This document shows positions 12,710 through 24,303 of a stretch of DNA of 64,000 nt, piece by piece. The stretch lies in the NCBI GenBank assembly GCA_020466095.1, contig CM035806.1, forward strand, positions 136,590,763 to 136,654,762. The letters are read 5' to 3'. Every line of letters starts with the position of its first letter. Within the stretch, counting starts at the first letter, position 1. This DNA is from Chlorops oryzae (Eukaryota; Arthropoda; Insecta; Diptera; Chloropidae). The notes beneath the pieces are model-generated. The model searched no databases. It was given only the letters and a program-made list of their open reading frames with translations, and was not told where the DNA came from. Made by a program: the position numbers and the translations under genes.

Positions 12710-13483
12710 ATGTGTACCTTAAAAGGCCCACTTATTCCTTGTTCGAGATTATGAACCCAAACCTACATTAATTATTTTTGTAAGCTTTATAGGTTAATTT
12801 ATATTGTAAAAGCTAGTAAAAAATTAAAATAACAGACAAAATTCGTTTATTTAAAAAAAAAATTTAATTAATTGTTATTAAGCTTTTTTAAATTAAGAAT
12901 AAAAGATTAATCGCTATTTAAGGATGAAAAAGGTAAAGTGGCCGTTCGTCCTACTATTTTGACCTCAGAGCAACTCAAAATATGGTTTCTTAATGTCCAT
13001 CGTTGCATTTTTTATGTATGGGCCTTCATAGGCTTTCCAAGAAAAAAAATTTGCATTTGAATTTTTTACCATAAACATACCTCTGTATCTTTACAATACA
13101 ACAAACTTTCTTATTGTAAGAAAGCAACCCACAATTTCACTATAGATTATTATTTTTTAAGCGTCGCCCACTATAAAAATGGAATTTTTACACCTCGTTA
13201 TTTTCAATTGACTGTGGTTGCCACAAATATTGTCCGATTGTCTTAATTTTTTATTTCTACTAAATAACTTGGGGACATGTTTCAACATGTGCAAGTACAA
13301 GAATATTTGATAGTTAGAAGTTGGTGAAAATGAAAGTGGGCCTTACAAGGAGCCGGGCCTTACGTGGTGCACTTACCTTATATACATATATAAATTAAAT
13401 CAATACACATTTTTTCCCCTTTCCAATGTACTTATATATGTATTATTATAATAGATTCAACAATGTTTTTTCTCCCTTGCCTT

Positions 13484-13552
13484 GTGTGGGATTTGAACCT
13501 GGGAACTTCCGTTTTCTAGTCCTGTGCTCACCCGTCGACACCGAGCTTGCCA
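13484..13552 (-). repeat. tRNA-like (pol III box) fragment
   Basis: On the minus strand the end reads CCCAGGTTCAAATCCCACA, a perfect B-box (GGTTCAAATCC) in a T-arm-like setting. A weak A-box-like GGTGTCGACGGGTGAGC lies about 40 nt upstream. It does not fold as an obvious cloverleaf, so I treat it as a tRNA-derived repeat and not a gene. Confidence 0.45.
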
Positions 13553-13613
13553 ATGGATTTTTTTTCGTTTATAACTTTAAAGTCAAATTCCATTCAATGG
13601 AATTTTGATAGTA

Positions 13614-14049
13614 TTGCAACGGATAGTGTATCCGGCCGAATGCCGGATAACCGTATATCCGTCTGCCGGATAATTAATTTTTTTTTTTGTTATAAATTTT
13701 TCGGCTTTAAAGCCATATTGAACGGCGTAGCAATGATCCTGAGCGTTGTCGTTTGGTACCAAAATTTCGAACGTTGTTTTTTGACACAGCACACTTTTTA
13801 GTAATGATTGTTTCGAGTGGTTAGACCAAACTGAAATGAAAAATCTATAAAAATGGAATTTTGCGAAAATGTTAGCGGAACTGCATCCGGTTTCTTCCAA
13901 TCGCTCCATTTTCAAATCTGCATTCGAAGTAAGTACAATTACAATATAGCAAATGTTTAATATGAGGTATCCGGCGGCCGGATACTAAATTTAAGGCCGG
14001 ATACCGGATAGTGGGCGGATACCGGATAGTGGCCGGATATCCGTTGCAA
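13614..14049. mobile_element. inverted-repeat element with ATCCGG repeats
   Basis: Ends TTGCAACGGATA ... TATCCGTTGCAA. Both subterminal regions are filled with GCCGGATA/GGATAC units (13621-13672, 13967-14042). The core is non-coding. It probably belongs with hAT-like MITEs, which often have such subterminal arrays, but no TSD was found. Confidence 0.65.
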
Positions 14050-14121
14050 CTCTAAATTTTGAGTCAAATATTGAGTGACATATAAGCAAAAATTTGAATG
14101 ATCATATCTTAAATCCCCTAC

Positions 14122-15401
14122 CAGTGTTGCCAAACTGATACAATTGTATCAAAAGTGATACTTTTTTTTCCAAATGATACGGAGATACTTTTTTTCTGAA
14201 TTTGATACGTTTTTTGTTTTGAGGGCTACAATGAAAAAATTTTCATTCAATTTGCATTTGACAAAATCGTAAAGATAATCGATGACATTGAGGAATTTTG
14301 GGGCATCGTTTCATATATGAAAAACACAAATCTAAAACAAACAGATTGCTTTGTTGTTGCAAAGAAACTAAAAAGTCTAAAAATTTCATATAATTTGAAA
14401 GTTTAGTTTCAGATTTGTTCTTCTTGTTGTAATATTGATATCACCCTCTTAAATACACCTTGATTAGAACTAAACGGATCGTGACATTCCCATTTCGTTT
14501 GATATCACTGATATGTATTTTTTTTTTTTCGACTTGTAGTTGTTGCCCTAGTGCCTACACCTTGAATAGGGTATTCGACAACATTAAAATATTGTAATGA
14601 GCCTTGGTTATTTTGTAGAATTAAGGGTCAATATGCATTTTTTGCATTACTTCAAACAATTAGATATTTATTTTCTTTTAAAATCATATAAAAAACGTTG
14701 TACTTTTTGAATGGGTTAAAATCAATGTCAAACGATCTATAATTTGTTGAAATTCAGTGACGTCAAAAGCCAGTAAAAACAAATCAGGTTACCTGTGCTT
14801 TATTTGTACACCATTTTATTTATTCGAAATATAAGAGAAATCCAACTCGATTCTTTTTTCTATTTTACTAGCAATTGACGTCACATAATTAACAAAACTA
14901 AAAACTATCGTTTTTAGCGCAGCAATAAAAATGTGAATTTTAATACCATTTTTAATGGTAAATACGAAAGATATTGGGGAAATATTTTGATTGCCTTATC
15001 TTGGGGCCATAAGGGTTTGAATGAGACACTTTCCCAAAAGTAGTCAAATACCCTATTGAAGTATGTACATATGTGTATTTTAAGCCCGTTTGTTATGTTT
15101 GTAAGGATATGAATAGCTGTTTTTGTTCCTTTTTTTATTTTATCTTTTGAAATTGTGAAAATAAAGACTTATTTTTTTAACATTGAAATTTGAAGTTTTT
15201 TTTTTAAATTCTTATGCGCCCGGAAAAAAGTAAAGAATTTCACATTTCTTATTTTAGGAGAGTTCTCTCAATTTTTTATGGACATTTTCATTGGCGTTAT
15301 CAAATTACACTTTTGTTACTTTTCTTAAGAAATGGTGATACTTTTTGATACCTTTGAATAATTATTTTGATACATTATTTTTTGAGCGAGTGGCATCACT
15401 G
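14122..15401. mobile_element. hAT-type non-autonomous element, 1280 bp, perfect 8-bp TSD
   Basis: Ends CAGTGTTGCCA ... TGGCATCACTG with the target duplication TCCCCTAC at 14114-14121 and 15402-15409. GATAC units (GATACAATTGTATC, TGATACTTTTT) are repeated in both subterminal zones. No transposase reading frame was seen. A fragment of the same family lies at 40247-40345. Confidence 0.9.
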
Positions 15402-15451
15402 TCCCCTACGTTAGCGTTCCCCATCTCAACTGCACAAAAAGGAGCAGAGAG

Positions 15452-16090
15452 CAGTGTTGGAAAATGGAAATTTCAGTGTGTACCTAAAATGGTCCATAAA
15501 TTGTACCTAAATATAGTAAAGTGTACCTTATATACCCAGCCGGAATTTTTGTCATAAATGGCAAATTCATTAATGTTTTCACCGAAGACATCAAGGGGAA
15601 AATTTGAGTACTTCTCAAATCTGATGACATAGCCATTTAAAGGAGATGTTATTCATACCAATTCTAATGGCAATGTCATCGAGATAAGGTGTTATTCACT
15701 CCCAAACGATGACATTGTCTTGAAAAACGGGAGGTACTGATACAATGGAGTAATCTATTCCAATTTCGATAATTCTCTACTTACTTCATTGTATCAGAAC
15801 ATTTGTTCGTGTGTCTGACTTTAGACCAACATAAAATACAAGAAGGTGAAACATCAAAATATCTAACAACTAGTTTGCCCTGGAAGCCTTATGCTACCTT
15901 TTTTGGGAATGTATAAAACAATTTCCGCAAACACTACTCAGATAACCACAGAAAACCTTTCACCATTTAATTCACTAAAAAAATTTCTTCATCTTGAAAT
16001 TGTACCTAAAATGGACATATTGTACCTAATATACCTTTGAAGTGAAATAGGGCCGAAAAAGGTACAATTACACCTACTTTTCCAACACTG
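15452..16090. mobile_element. hAT-like inverted-repeat element
   Basis: TIRs CAGTGTTGGAAAA ... CTTTTCCAACACTG with GTGTACCTAAAATGG-type subterminal repeats at both ends. Flanks are GCAGAGAG and GCAGGAGA, an imperfect duplication. An internal CCCAGCCGGAAT at 15535 looks like one end of another MITE type. No coding sequence. Confidence 0.7.
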
Positions 16091-16915
16091 GCAGGAGAGA
16101 GCCCTGTGAGCGCTGCGAGCGCTGCGAGCTCGCCGAACATTTAAACAAATAAATAAATGAATCTTCTCGTAAAACAGTCATCCAAATGCTAGCTGGGTTC
16201 TTTAACAGCTGCCTGCGCCTGTCGGGGTGGTTTTGTCGTTAGTAATTTCTAAATTACACTTGGATTCGAATAGAAGAAACGAAAAAATGAGAATTAAAAA
16301 ATAAGAAGACGCAGTCGCAGCCGAAGACGCAGACGCAGAAGAAAGTGACGAATCAATTTGCATTTTAGAAATGCGTAATTGGACCTCGTAAAAATATAAT
16401 TGACGTTGAAATGTAAAGCAACGGTCAACTCGTTTTTGACCACAAGCTGACCAACGTGCACTCCGCGACGCGTCGCGACAATAACAAGAGAGAAAGCACT
16501 TTGACCGTGCAAAAAAAAAAGGAAAAAAAAAAAAAAAAAATTTAAGTAAATGTTATTGTTTTGTTTGCCGATAGTTTGTTGCTTTTGTTCGAAAACAGGT
16601 TTCCCGTTCACAATTTTGAAAATTCTAAACACGTACATTTGCCTCAATTACAATGACAATGGGTTCACGCATGTTATGCTTTAGAATTTAACATGCCCAT
16701 CATTTACATAAATTACATATCAGATATTGTATGATTGGCCAGAGGCACGTTCAAACAAACAAAATTCATAACTCGCATTAATTGAAAACCTTCGTTTACA
16801 GTTAGAACGAATTTATAGATTCGTTTTATGCTCATTGATGAATTTGTTTAATCTCCTTTTTCAAAGGACCTACATCGAAAATCATGGTACCCTAATTCCG
16901 TCTGGAATGGGAATA

Positions 16916-17063
16916 CAGTGTACTCTCTCCTTGCGGACACTCCTCTTAAGCGGATAACCCTGTTAAACGGGCACTTTTTGGGAATTCTTTCTGCTCAAAT
17001 GGTATCCTCTAAGCGGGCATATTTTTCGGTCCCGTAGTTGTCCGCTTAAGAGAGAGTACACTG
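16916..17063. mobile_element. CAGTGTACTC-family MITE, copy 3
   Basis: CAGTGTACTCTCTCCTTGCG ... GAGAGAGTACACTG, 148 bp. TA precedes the left end. It contains TTTTTCGGTCCCGTAG and GTCCGCTTAAG. Confidence 0.8.
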
Positions 17064-17551
17064 TCAATATTTTAATATTTTATTAATCAATTGAAAAAAC
17101 AAAAAAACTGCTCCTATCAACAAGCAACTGTCAATTCACTCCTGTCAAAGTTTGAACAGGCTGTGTCATTAAGTTTGTGCGCGGCAAACTCTCGGCTTGG
17201 GAAATTTAAAAACTCAGGGACTTATTGACTCGCCCTCGTATCTAAATGCAGCGGAATAAAGTTAAGTTCTTCCCCCAGGCCCCAAACCATCCTCACACTT
17301 GGCTACGTCCCTGGTAAGCAGTTAAGGCAATCACCTGAAAAGAACTTATTTTGAAACCAATTGGCATTGTGGAATTGTGTGCAAAAACTCCTTTCGAAAT
17401 TTGAGCTTTTACTTCTGCAGTAAATGTGGAGCTAACATTGACTCCCTGCGTCACGACGTCATTTTATAGACATGGTCAACGAGGAACGGTCCACATGTTT
17501 CAATATTTTCCTTGAGCATTCATAAAATGAATTTGCTGCACGAAATCAGAA

Positions 17552-17622
17552 GGCTCCTTAGCGTAATGGATAGCATGTCACAATCATCAATCGCGAATGG
17601 CCTGTTGTTCGATTCCCAGTAG
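17552..17622 (+). repeat. tRNA-like module (A-box and B-box)
   Basis: GGCTCCTTAGCGTAATGGAT begins like an arginine-type tRNA (A-box TAGCGTAATGG). The B-box region is GTTGTTCGATTCCC. The sequence on both sides (about 17430-17560) matches 33925-34060 in reverse complement, which contains the sister module. This is a tRNA-derived part of a transposon and not a functional tRNA: arm pairing is poor. Confidence 0.6.
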
Positions 17623-18766
17623 GCTTTTTAGCTGGAATACAAGTGGAAAATGTAAAATTCTGGAGGATATATTCAATTTCGGGATGAGAAGAGAGCAAAA
17701 TAACTAAGTTTCGCATTCTGAATTCTCGTGATTCTTTCAAACAGTTCGTGCGAAATTCTCATATAATATATTTTCAATAACTTCGAATGACTTATCAATT
17801 TTTTTCCTAAAAAAATTTTTTTTAAAGCCTGCTTAATACATTTAAATAGTGTATCCCTTAAAAACAAACTCAAACGAATTTGGCTTACAAGGTCCGCTTA
17901 GAGCGACGATTCGAAGCAGGAACGTGGCATTCCAAAAAGTGTCGCTTTGGGCCAGACTTTCGGAGGAGATGAGACACAGTCTAAACTGTTGTGTCGCTTT
18001 CCTTTCCCTCTATAGTCGTAAGACTCTCACAGCTTTTCATCGTTCTAGACAATCGCAATTCTGCTTGTCGCATCGAACATATGCTCATACAGATGTTTTC
18101 ATATTTTGGAGAATAATTGGTCTACTGTTACAGTTAAGTCACATCAACTGGGTGAAACAGAAAAGAATAAACTTGTTCCAACAATTGATTGAACTTCGAA
18201 TGTCACTTATAGATCAATACTGCAGGGTATACTTTTTAATCCTTCGTTCGAATATACATGTTAGTAGCAATCAATTTTATCTGTGTCGGTAAAAATTTTA
18301 TTGTCAGTTTTCAAGAATTCGCCTGACTATAACGCCGACATGTTAATGCTTTAATTAATAATTTTCATCAATTGTCATAACCGCGGAGTGATACATTAGA
18401 AAATCAAGATAGCCATTTGGAGAGGGAAACGTCCAAATTTATTGCATTTTGTTGAATTTTTCCCAATGTTAATATCGGCTTTTTTACATTTTGGATTGAA
18501 TATGCATTGGTGACATACCAACAACATTTCTCGCTCAGTTGACGATGACATAGACTCATTTAGAGCTCTCACAGAGAGACCTGCAATTTAATTTAGCGGT
18601 ACTGAAGAATGCGGTAATCTGTATCTTCGCTTGATATCAATGGTCTAAAACCTAGCAACAGTTTGGCGGTAGCCATGGAATGAATATATCATTTAGCTAT
18701 AATTTTCGAACTGACTTTATTAAACTTTTTTTTTTTTTTTAATTTGGCTTAAACATTTTTTAAATA

Positions 18767-18929
18767 CAGTGTACTCTCTCTTAAACGGACACCTACGGGA
18801 CCTCAAACGGTGTTCGCTTAACAGAGGGTCCGCTTAAGAGGGAACTATTTGAGAGGCAGGAACAGTAGAGCATTCCCAAAAAGTTTCCGTTTAAGAGGAG
18901 TGTCCGGAGAGAGGAAAGAGTACACAGTA
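18767..18929. mobile_element. CAGTGTACTC-family MITE, copy 4
   Basis: TA-CAGTGTACTCTCTC ... GAGTACACAGTA, with a small rearrangement at the right end. Same orientation as copy 1. Confidence 0.75.
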
Positions 18930-19377
18930 CATAAATTTGATTGATTTTGCTTTCTTTTCCCTCGTATTGTCGTAAGTTCAACTTTTTCATTCTGTTTCTA
19001 GACAATCCAATTCTCTTGGCAATTGCCACTTTCTATAGCTGTAGTTTTTTTTTTTCTTTTTGTTCAAAGTTTCTAGGCCAAGCTGTTCAGATACGCCAAC
19101 AATATGGGTCAGCAGAAAAATTTCTATCAAAGCTTTTCCAAACAATTAGCCTTGACTTTACCTGTCGAATGTAAGCTTTGAAGTACGTCACAAAACGGTG
19201 AGGTGTTCATCTTTTATATTCCGTCGTAGAAGTGAATACATAGTAGAAGCAATAATTTTAGTTTTTTTTTTTTTTTTTTTTTGCTGTTAGTTTTTTCTTT
19301 CCTATTCAATTTTTCCCCCAAGTTAAAATGCTAATTAATTTATCAAGTTTAACGAGAGAATATGCAATTTGTACATA

Positions 19378-19955
19378 CCCAGCGGGAAATGTCCGCCTGA
19401 CATTATCGATGAAGTCAGGGTGACTTTGGAGACGGGACGCTCGCGATTTTATATGACATTTTGTATGAAATTTGTCCAGGAGTTGTACAGTGAATTCACC
19501 GGTGACATGTAATCGTGGGATTAGAAAATGCCACTGGTGACTCCTAGCATGACATGTCATGCTAGGGGGTGCGATGGAAAAAAAAGCATTTGAGAGCAGC
19601 AAATTTTCTAATCTCGCTAAATGTCAATTTAGCTAGTTGAAAATTCTGTTGTTTGTCTTCTCTTTGAATATTTCGCAAATTTCTTAAAATCTATTTTACA
19701 CAATTTGTGTTCGCCTCAGCCAGGAATCGAACCCGGACTCTGAGTATAGCACTAATCCTCTGTGCCACCTCATGCTAACGCTCAACTGACGCTAAAACCT
19801 TATTTACATTTCAGTAGCCAATGAGATTCAAGCACATGAACAGCACCCCTCCACGATGACATGTCCCCAAAGGGGTCATGCATGATACTGTCACCTATAT
19901 GTTATCGATGATATCACTAATGACTTTTTCATGCAGGATATAATTTCCCGCTGGG
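19378..19955. mobile_element. TA-flanked element, CCCAGCGGGAAAT ends, with a tRNA-like core
   Basis: TA-CCCAGCGGGAAAT ... ATTTCCCGCTGGG-TA: perfect 13-bp TIRs and a TA duplication. It contains a minus-strand tRNA-like module at 19712-19775. The open frame 19306-19602 crosses the element end and is not credible. Confidence 0.85.
19712..19775 (-). repeat. tRNA-like module inside the 19378-19955 element
   Basis: Minus strand: A-box TGGCACAGAGG, then B-box GGTTCGATTCC (a perfect match to GGTTCRANTCC), with paired-looking T-arm CCGGGTTCGATTCCTGG. The A-to-B spacing is shorter than in normal tRNAs, which argues against a working tRNA. Confidence 0.65.
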
Positions 19956-20048
19956 TAGCTACAAACAGATATACATACATACATGCATAGCGAAATATCC
20001 GGGAGATAATGAAACCTGTTAACTCGAATTAAAAGCTCGCTCTCGTTT

Positions 20049-20092
<44 letters not shown>

Positions 20093-20115
20093 TCTCTTTT
20101 TCTCTCTCTCTTCCT
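20049..20115. repeat. CT microsatellite
   Basis: (CT)n followed by TTTCTCTTTCTC and TTCCTC. Confidence 0.9.
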
Positions 20116-21043
20116 CTGCCTTGGTCGCTCCCGGTCGTTGCTTCTCGTTCTAAGTGGCCGTGGCAATACGTAAGTGTGACGTGTTCATTTTGACAATTTT
20201 CTACACTGTAAACACTTGACATACTCTATATATGTATGTATGTATATAATTTATGTTTAAAAAAAACTTCTGCAGCGTCGACAGAGGATTCGGGGGGTTC
20301 AAAGCTCCGCCCAAAGTTCAAGGACTAATAAAGAATGCCAAGGAAATAGTCCTCTAACACACCTAAATATGTACGTACAATAGCTGTGTAATGCTTAACA
20401 TCTCAGATCCAACTCCCTTCTACCCAAACTATTTTTCATGCACATGCGCCTGAGGAACTCATGTAAATATGTGTAAAGAGTCTGTTTCATCCGTTGAAGC
20501 TTAAAAGAAAATTGAGACTTTCGGTTTCGCTTTCTTCAGTTGAAGTTTTACTTTTCGTTATTTCATCATTCTTCTTCTTCTCCTTCTGTTCGAGTATATC
20601 GTGTGTACATAACTTCGAAGATCTTTGTATATTTCATATTTCTATATTGTACATACCTATAGGCATTTATAATTTCGACTCTACAACTTGTGTGCTTTTT
20701 TTTTTTTGAAATGTTTTTATCAAGACTGAGCAGAGCTTATCGAATGACGCAGACTCATTTTACGCACGTTGCAAAAACGTCAAACAAAAAAATAAATCAA
20801 TTTTTGTGGACATTCCTACCGATAAGTGCGAAATAAAATATTGCTTCAGAATAGATTTTACCCACTTTGCACATTCGGAGCTTATCTTCAAAATTGTTTG
20901 AGCACAAAGTATGCTAGATAATTGCTGAAAGATTAGAAAACTTCTGCGTTTTGCGGTTATTGGGTGCACAATTTGCAAATCAACAGAGAGGGAGAGAGCG
21001 AGAGCAGAAGAGAGAGAGAGAGAGACATCGTACGTTATAACTT

Positions 21044-21508
21044 CCCTGTAGAAAGCTGCTAAGCAATTTGCCTAAAAGAACTAGTACTTTTACCAGTACT
21101 AAAAGAACTAGTGCAATGTTTGGGTAAGTTTGCGCCATAACTATACTAGTGATCAGTGGAATAATTGCATTCAATCATTGAGGCGATATAAATTGATAAT
21201 AAATACACAACCGAATGGTTTTCTTTTATTATAAATATTTATTTCCATTTTGTACTGAAAAAAAAATCCACGATTCTGTAAACTTTTTCCCGTAAACATC
21301 ACTAGTATTTAACTGGTGCAAATTTACCCAATTAGATCGAAAAGTACTAGAATAGTTCTGGTGCATACTGTACTAGTGCTTTCCTGTACAGATGTTATAC
21401 TGATTTTCGACAGAATTTTATATGGACAGGGGTATAGAAAAGAACTAGTACTGGTGGCTTTTGCACTAGTAAAGTACTAGTACGACACTAGTTAAAATTC
21501 CTACAGGG
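21044..21508. mobile_element. CCCTGTAG-ended element with CTAGTAC repeats
   Basis: Ends CCCTGTAG ... CTACAGGG. The interior is rich in ACTAGTAC/AGTACTAG/CTAGTGC palindromic units near both ends. It is the same family as the nested element 31120-31830. Confidence 0.7.
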
Positions 21509-21793
21509 TTATAAGCGGTCTTTTTAGGAGTTGTAGAAGGTAAGCTTTCAGAAAAGCGCATTTCAAATGAATTTCACAATATTGCTTCGAATTCTGGGCC
21601 AGTGAATGCTTGGCGATGATGTTGCAAAACTGTGACCAGACCAGATATTCTGATTCTCTAATATCTACTTTATTTCCCGTTGTATAGGTAATAATCCCTA
21701 ATGAATGATCCTTTAAATCACAATCAGTCCCGATTTTGAATATTCCAGGAGAATTTATTTTTCTCGAGAGTAATATTCTTCTTTAGGTGTCAT

Positions 21794-21850
21794 GTTAAGC
21801 GAGCTTATTTTATGATCCCGTAGGTGTCCGCTTAAAAGAGAGTACGCTGT
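21794..21850. mobile_element. CAGTGTACTC-family MITE, copy 5 (one end only)
   Basis: TTAAGCGAGC, then GATCCCGTAGGTGTCCGCTT and GAGAGTACGCTG. Only about 57 bp of the right end is left. Confidence 0.6.
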
Positions 21851-22331
21851 ACATAGTTTAAGTGCGATTGTTCATCGAACATCGGGAGGGAGGTAATTCA
21901 TCAAGCCCCGTTTCGATGTAGGGGCACACAATCTCCAAAGAATTGTCTTCAAAGCAGTCTGATGGCCTTGGACGGTCTCTGGGGTTGACTGAGCTCGTGC
22001 AATTTATTTGTACGTCTTCGAGGGTGCCCCGAGATCATTTTACCACCTCTGAGGCTGTCTTACGAGATTTTCTTTTCTTTTTTTCAATTCGGGGTCAATT
22101 CGAAATGATCATGTCATCATCTCGATCTTATAAGAAAGCACTACAAAACTATATTTTGAAGAAATTAAATTTCTATTGCTGGAGGATATCGTTTGACGAC
22201 AATGGGGAGGGGAAGGAAAGCGGTCTAAAATGATCAAAACATGCTGACGTAATATATGGACGGCCCGGCCCCTACTACCTATATATTTTGTATAGGAAAT
22301 ATACCGTGTACCAAATGGCCCCTAAGGCATT

Positions 22332-22490
22332 CAGTGTAACTTTTTTAAGGTAACAGCAGGGTTAAGCGGACACTTTTTGGCAACGCCCTATTGTTCCGGT
22401 TTCTTAAATATTTTCCTCTTAAACGGGTACCTCTGTTAAGCGGTCACATTTTTCTGTCCCGTAGGTGTCCGCTTAAAAGAGAGTACACTG
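22332..22490. mobile_element. CAGTGTACTC-family MITE, copy 6
   Basis: Starts CAGTGTAAC (degenerate) and ends GAGAGTACACTG. It includes TAAGCGGACACTTTTTGG and GTCCCGTAGGTGTCCGCTT. Confidence 0.7.
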
Positions 22491-23332
22491 CACCTACAGA
22501 CATATAGTATTCCCCGGATATATTTAACATAAGTACCAATAAGAATGGAAGCAAACCCGTTGTCCATAAGCGAGGAAAGCTTTATATCCAAATGAATTCA
22601 CTAGATTGAAGGATGACATTGACACAAATTTCGATGCTTATATTCGAGAGGCGTACATACATACAAACATATATCCGAGGAGAACTGTACCGTCATAAAA
22701 CAACTTGGAATGAATTCTCAAATGGAGTACGTAGGCTAAAAGCCATTTTCATGGCGAGTTTTACGTCAAGTGCTCCAAGATATTATGCACACAGGTGGTA
22801 TAGAAAGAAAACGAGAAAAATGAAAAAAAAAAAAAAATACTTTGAAGAGAATCCGAAGACTATGATGTGTGATGAGCGTTCCACGCATTCAATAAAAACA
22901 AAGCGAAAAAGAAAACAAAGAGAAAAAACACTACTATATTGTTCGTTCAATAGTCAATATAACAATTTTATCAATTTTACAATTGATAAGAGGAAATTTC
23001 GCTTTGGCGATCCCTTCGCCATTGCAGAGAAAAGAGGTACTTCCATTGAAATTTCAAGTTCAACGACGCAATCGAGGGAAAAACATTACGACAAATAATA
23101 CATAAATCTCAAGGTTAAGGGCGTCGATGTGACTCTAGATATACATAAGTATACAAAGAAAAAAATAAACATCACTCGAATTTAATTCAGTTCTGCCAAT
23201 TTGAGTTTTTTGTTTTTTTTTTTTGAGGCCCCCTCTTTGCTTCTAGAGAGATTTTCGCACCATTTAATAAAATTTTTGATAATTTGTTTTTTTTTTACCT
23301 TAACCACGTGACGCACTCACGATTAGCAGATA

Positions 23333-23450
23333 CAGTGTACTCTCCTTGCGGACACTCCTTTTAAATGGAGGCTTCTTGGGAATGCTCTATTGTTCCTGTT
23401 AGGTGGACACATTTTTCGGTCCCGTAGGTATCCGCTTAAAAGAGAGTACA
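23333..23450. mobile_element. CAGTGTACTC-family MITE, copy 7 (internally deleted)
   Basis: TA-CAGTGTACTCTCC ... AGAGAGTACAG, 118 bp. It is shorter than other copies, and the last bases of the right TIR are changed. Confidence 0.7.
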
Positions 23451-24303
23451 GAGAAAGTGTATTGCCATATTTGGTGCTGTTGCAAGGCTTGACTCATCAG
23501 CACCAAAGGATTTCAAAATAAGCGACGAAAATGATGAAGATTTTTAGAGTTATAGCAAAATAGCATTGAAAGCTAGTGGATTGTTCAAGGTTTGGTTTAA
23601 AAAAAAATTCCCCCTTTTGACTCAAATCTGGACTCGACGACAAGGCATATCAACCCTTAACCCGTATTTCCCAAAGTGGGCAAAGACACCTACTTGTGGG
23701 CGATGACACCTTCTTGTGGATGCTCGAGGCCTAGAGGGATAGAAAGGGCTGCAAAAACTTGGAGGTGTTAAAGTACTTTAACATTTTATAAAATGGGGGG
23801 ATACTAAAAAATAATTAATTTTCAAAATCGTCGGTGGACGCAACAAGTTTGATAACTTCTGCTCTGGACAAAACCTGTTTCTGGTGTGGGAACTTTTTCC
23901 CCTCTCGTAAGTAATTTGGAAAAATTTTAATATAAAAAAAACTGATCGTTTCTGTTGCCTTTATTTAAAATATGACGAAAATTCAACCATTCAAACAAAA
24001 TAATAATTTTGTGTTTTCTTATTAACTCGGATCTTGTTATTCATAAATAGAAAAAAATATCCTTATCTCTTTCAATTTTAGTGGTTTTTGGGCATGATAT
24101 AAAATATTATATGTACTCAGAAAAATCATTCAGCCCTGCTGACCTTATTTTCAGAGTTTACCAATTATTTAAGACTCTTACTTGACTAATTGTTTACAAA
24201 TTGTGAAAGTAAAGTCATCAAAATTAAGCATAGTTTCCAAAGAGCACACTGAAATACACTGTTGCCATTTTAGGGGAATCTCCCCTAAATTAAACGACAT
24301 TTA

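Noticed and set aside
17849..18292. 147-codon frame
   Set aside because: No recognisable motif; overlaps sequence that ends in a repeat tail (18280-18340).
22613..23098. 161-codon Lys/Arg-rich frame
   Set aside because: Crosses A-runs, has no domain, and lies in transposon-rich DNA.
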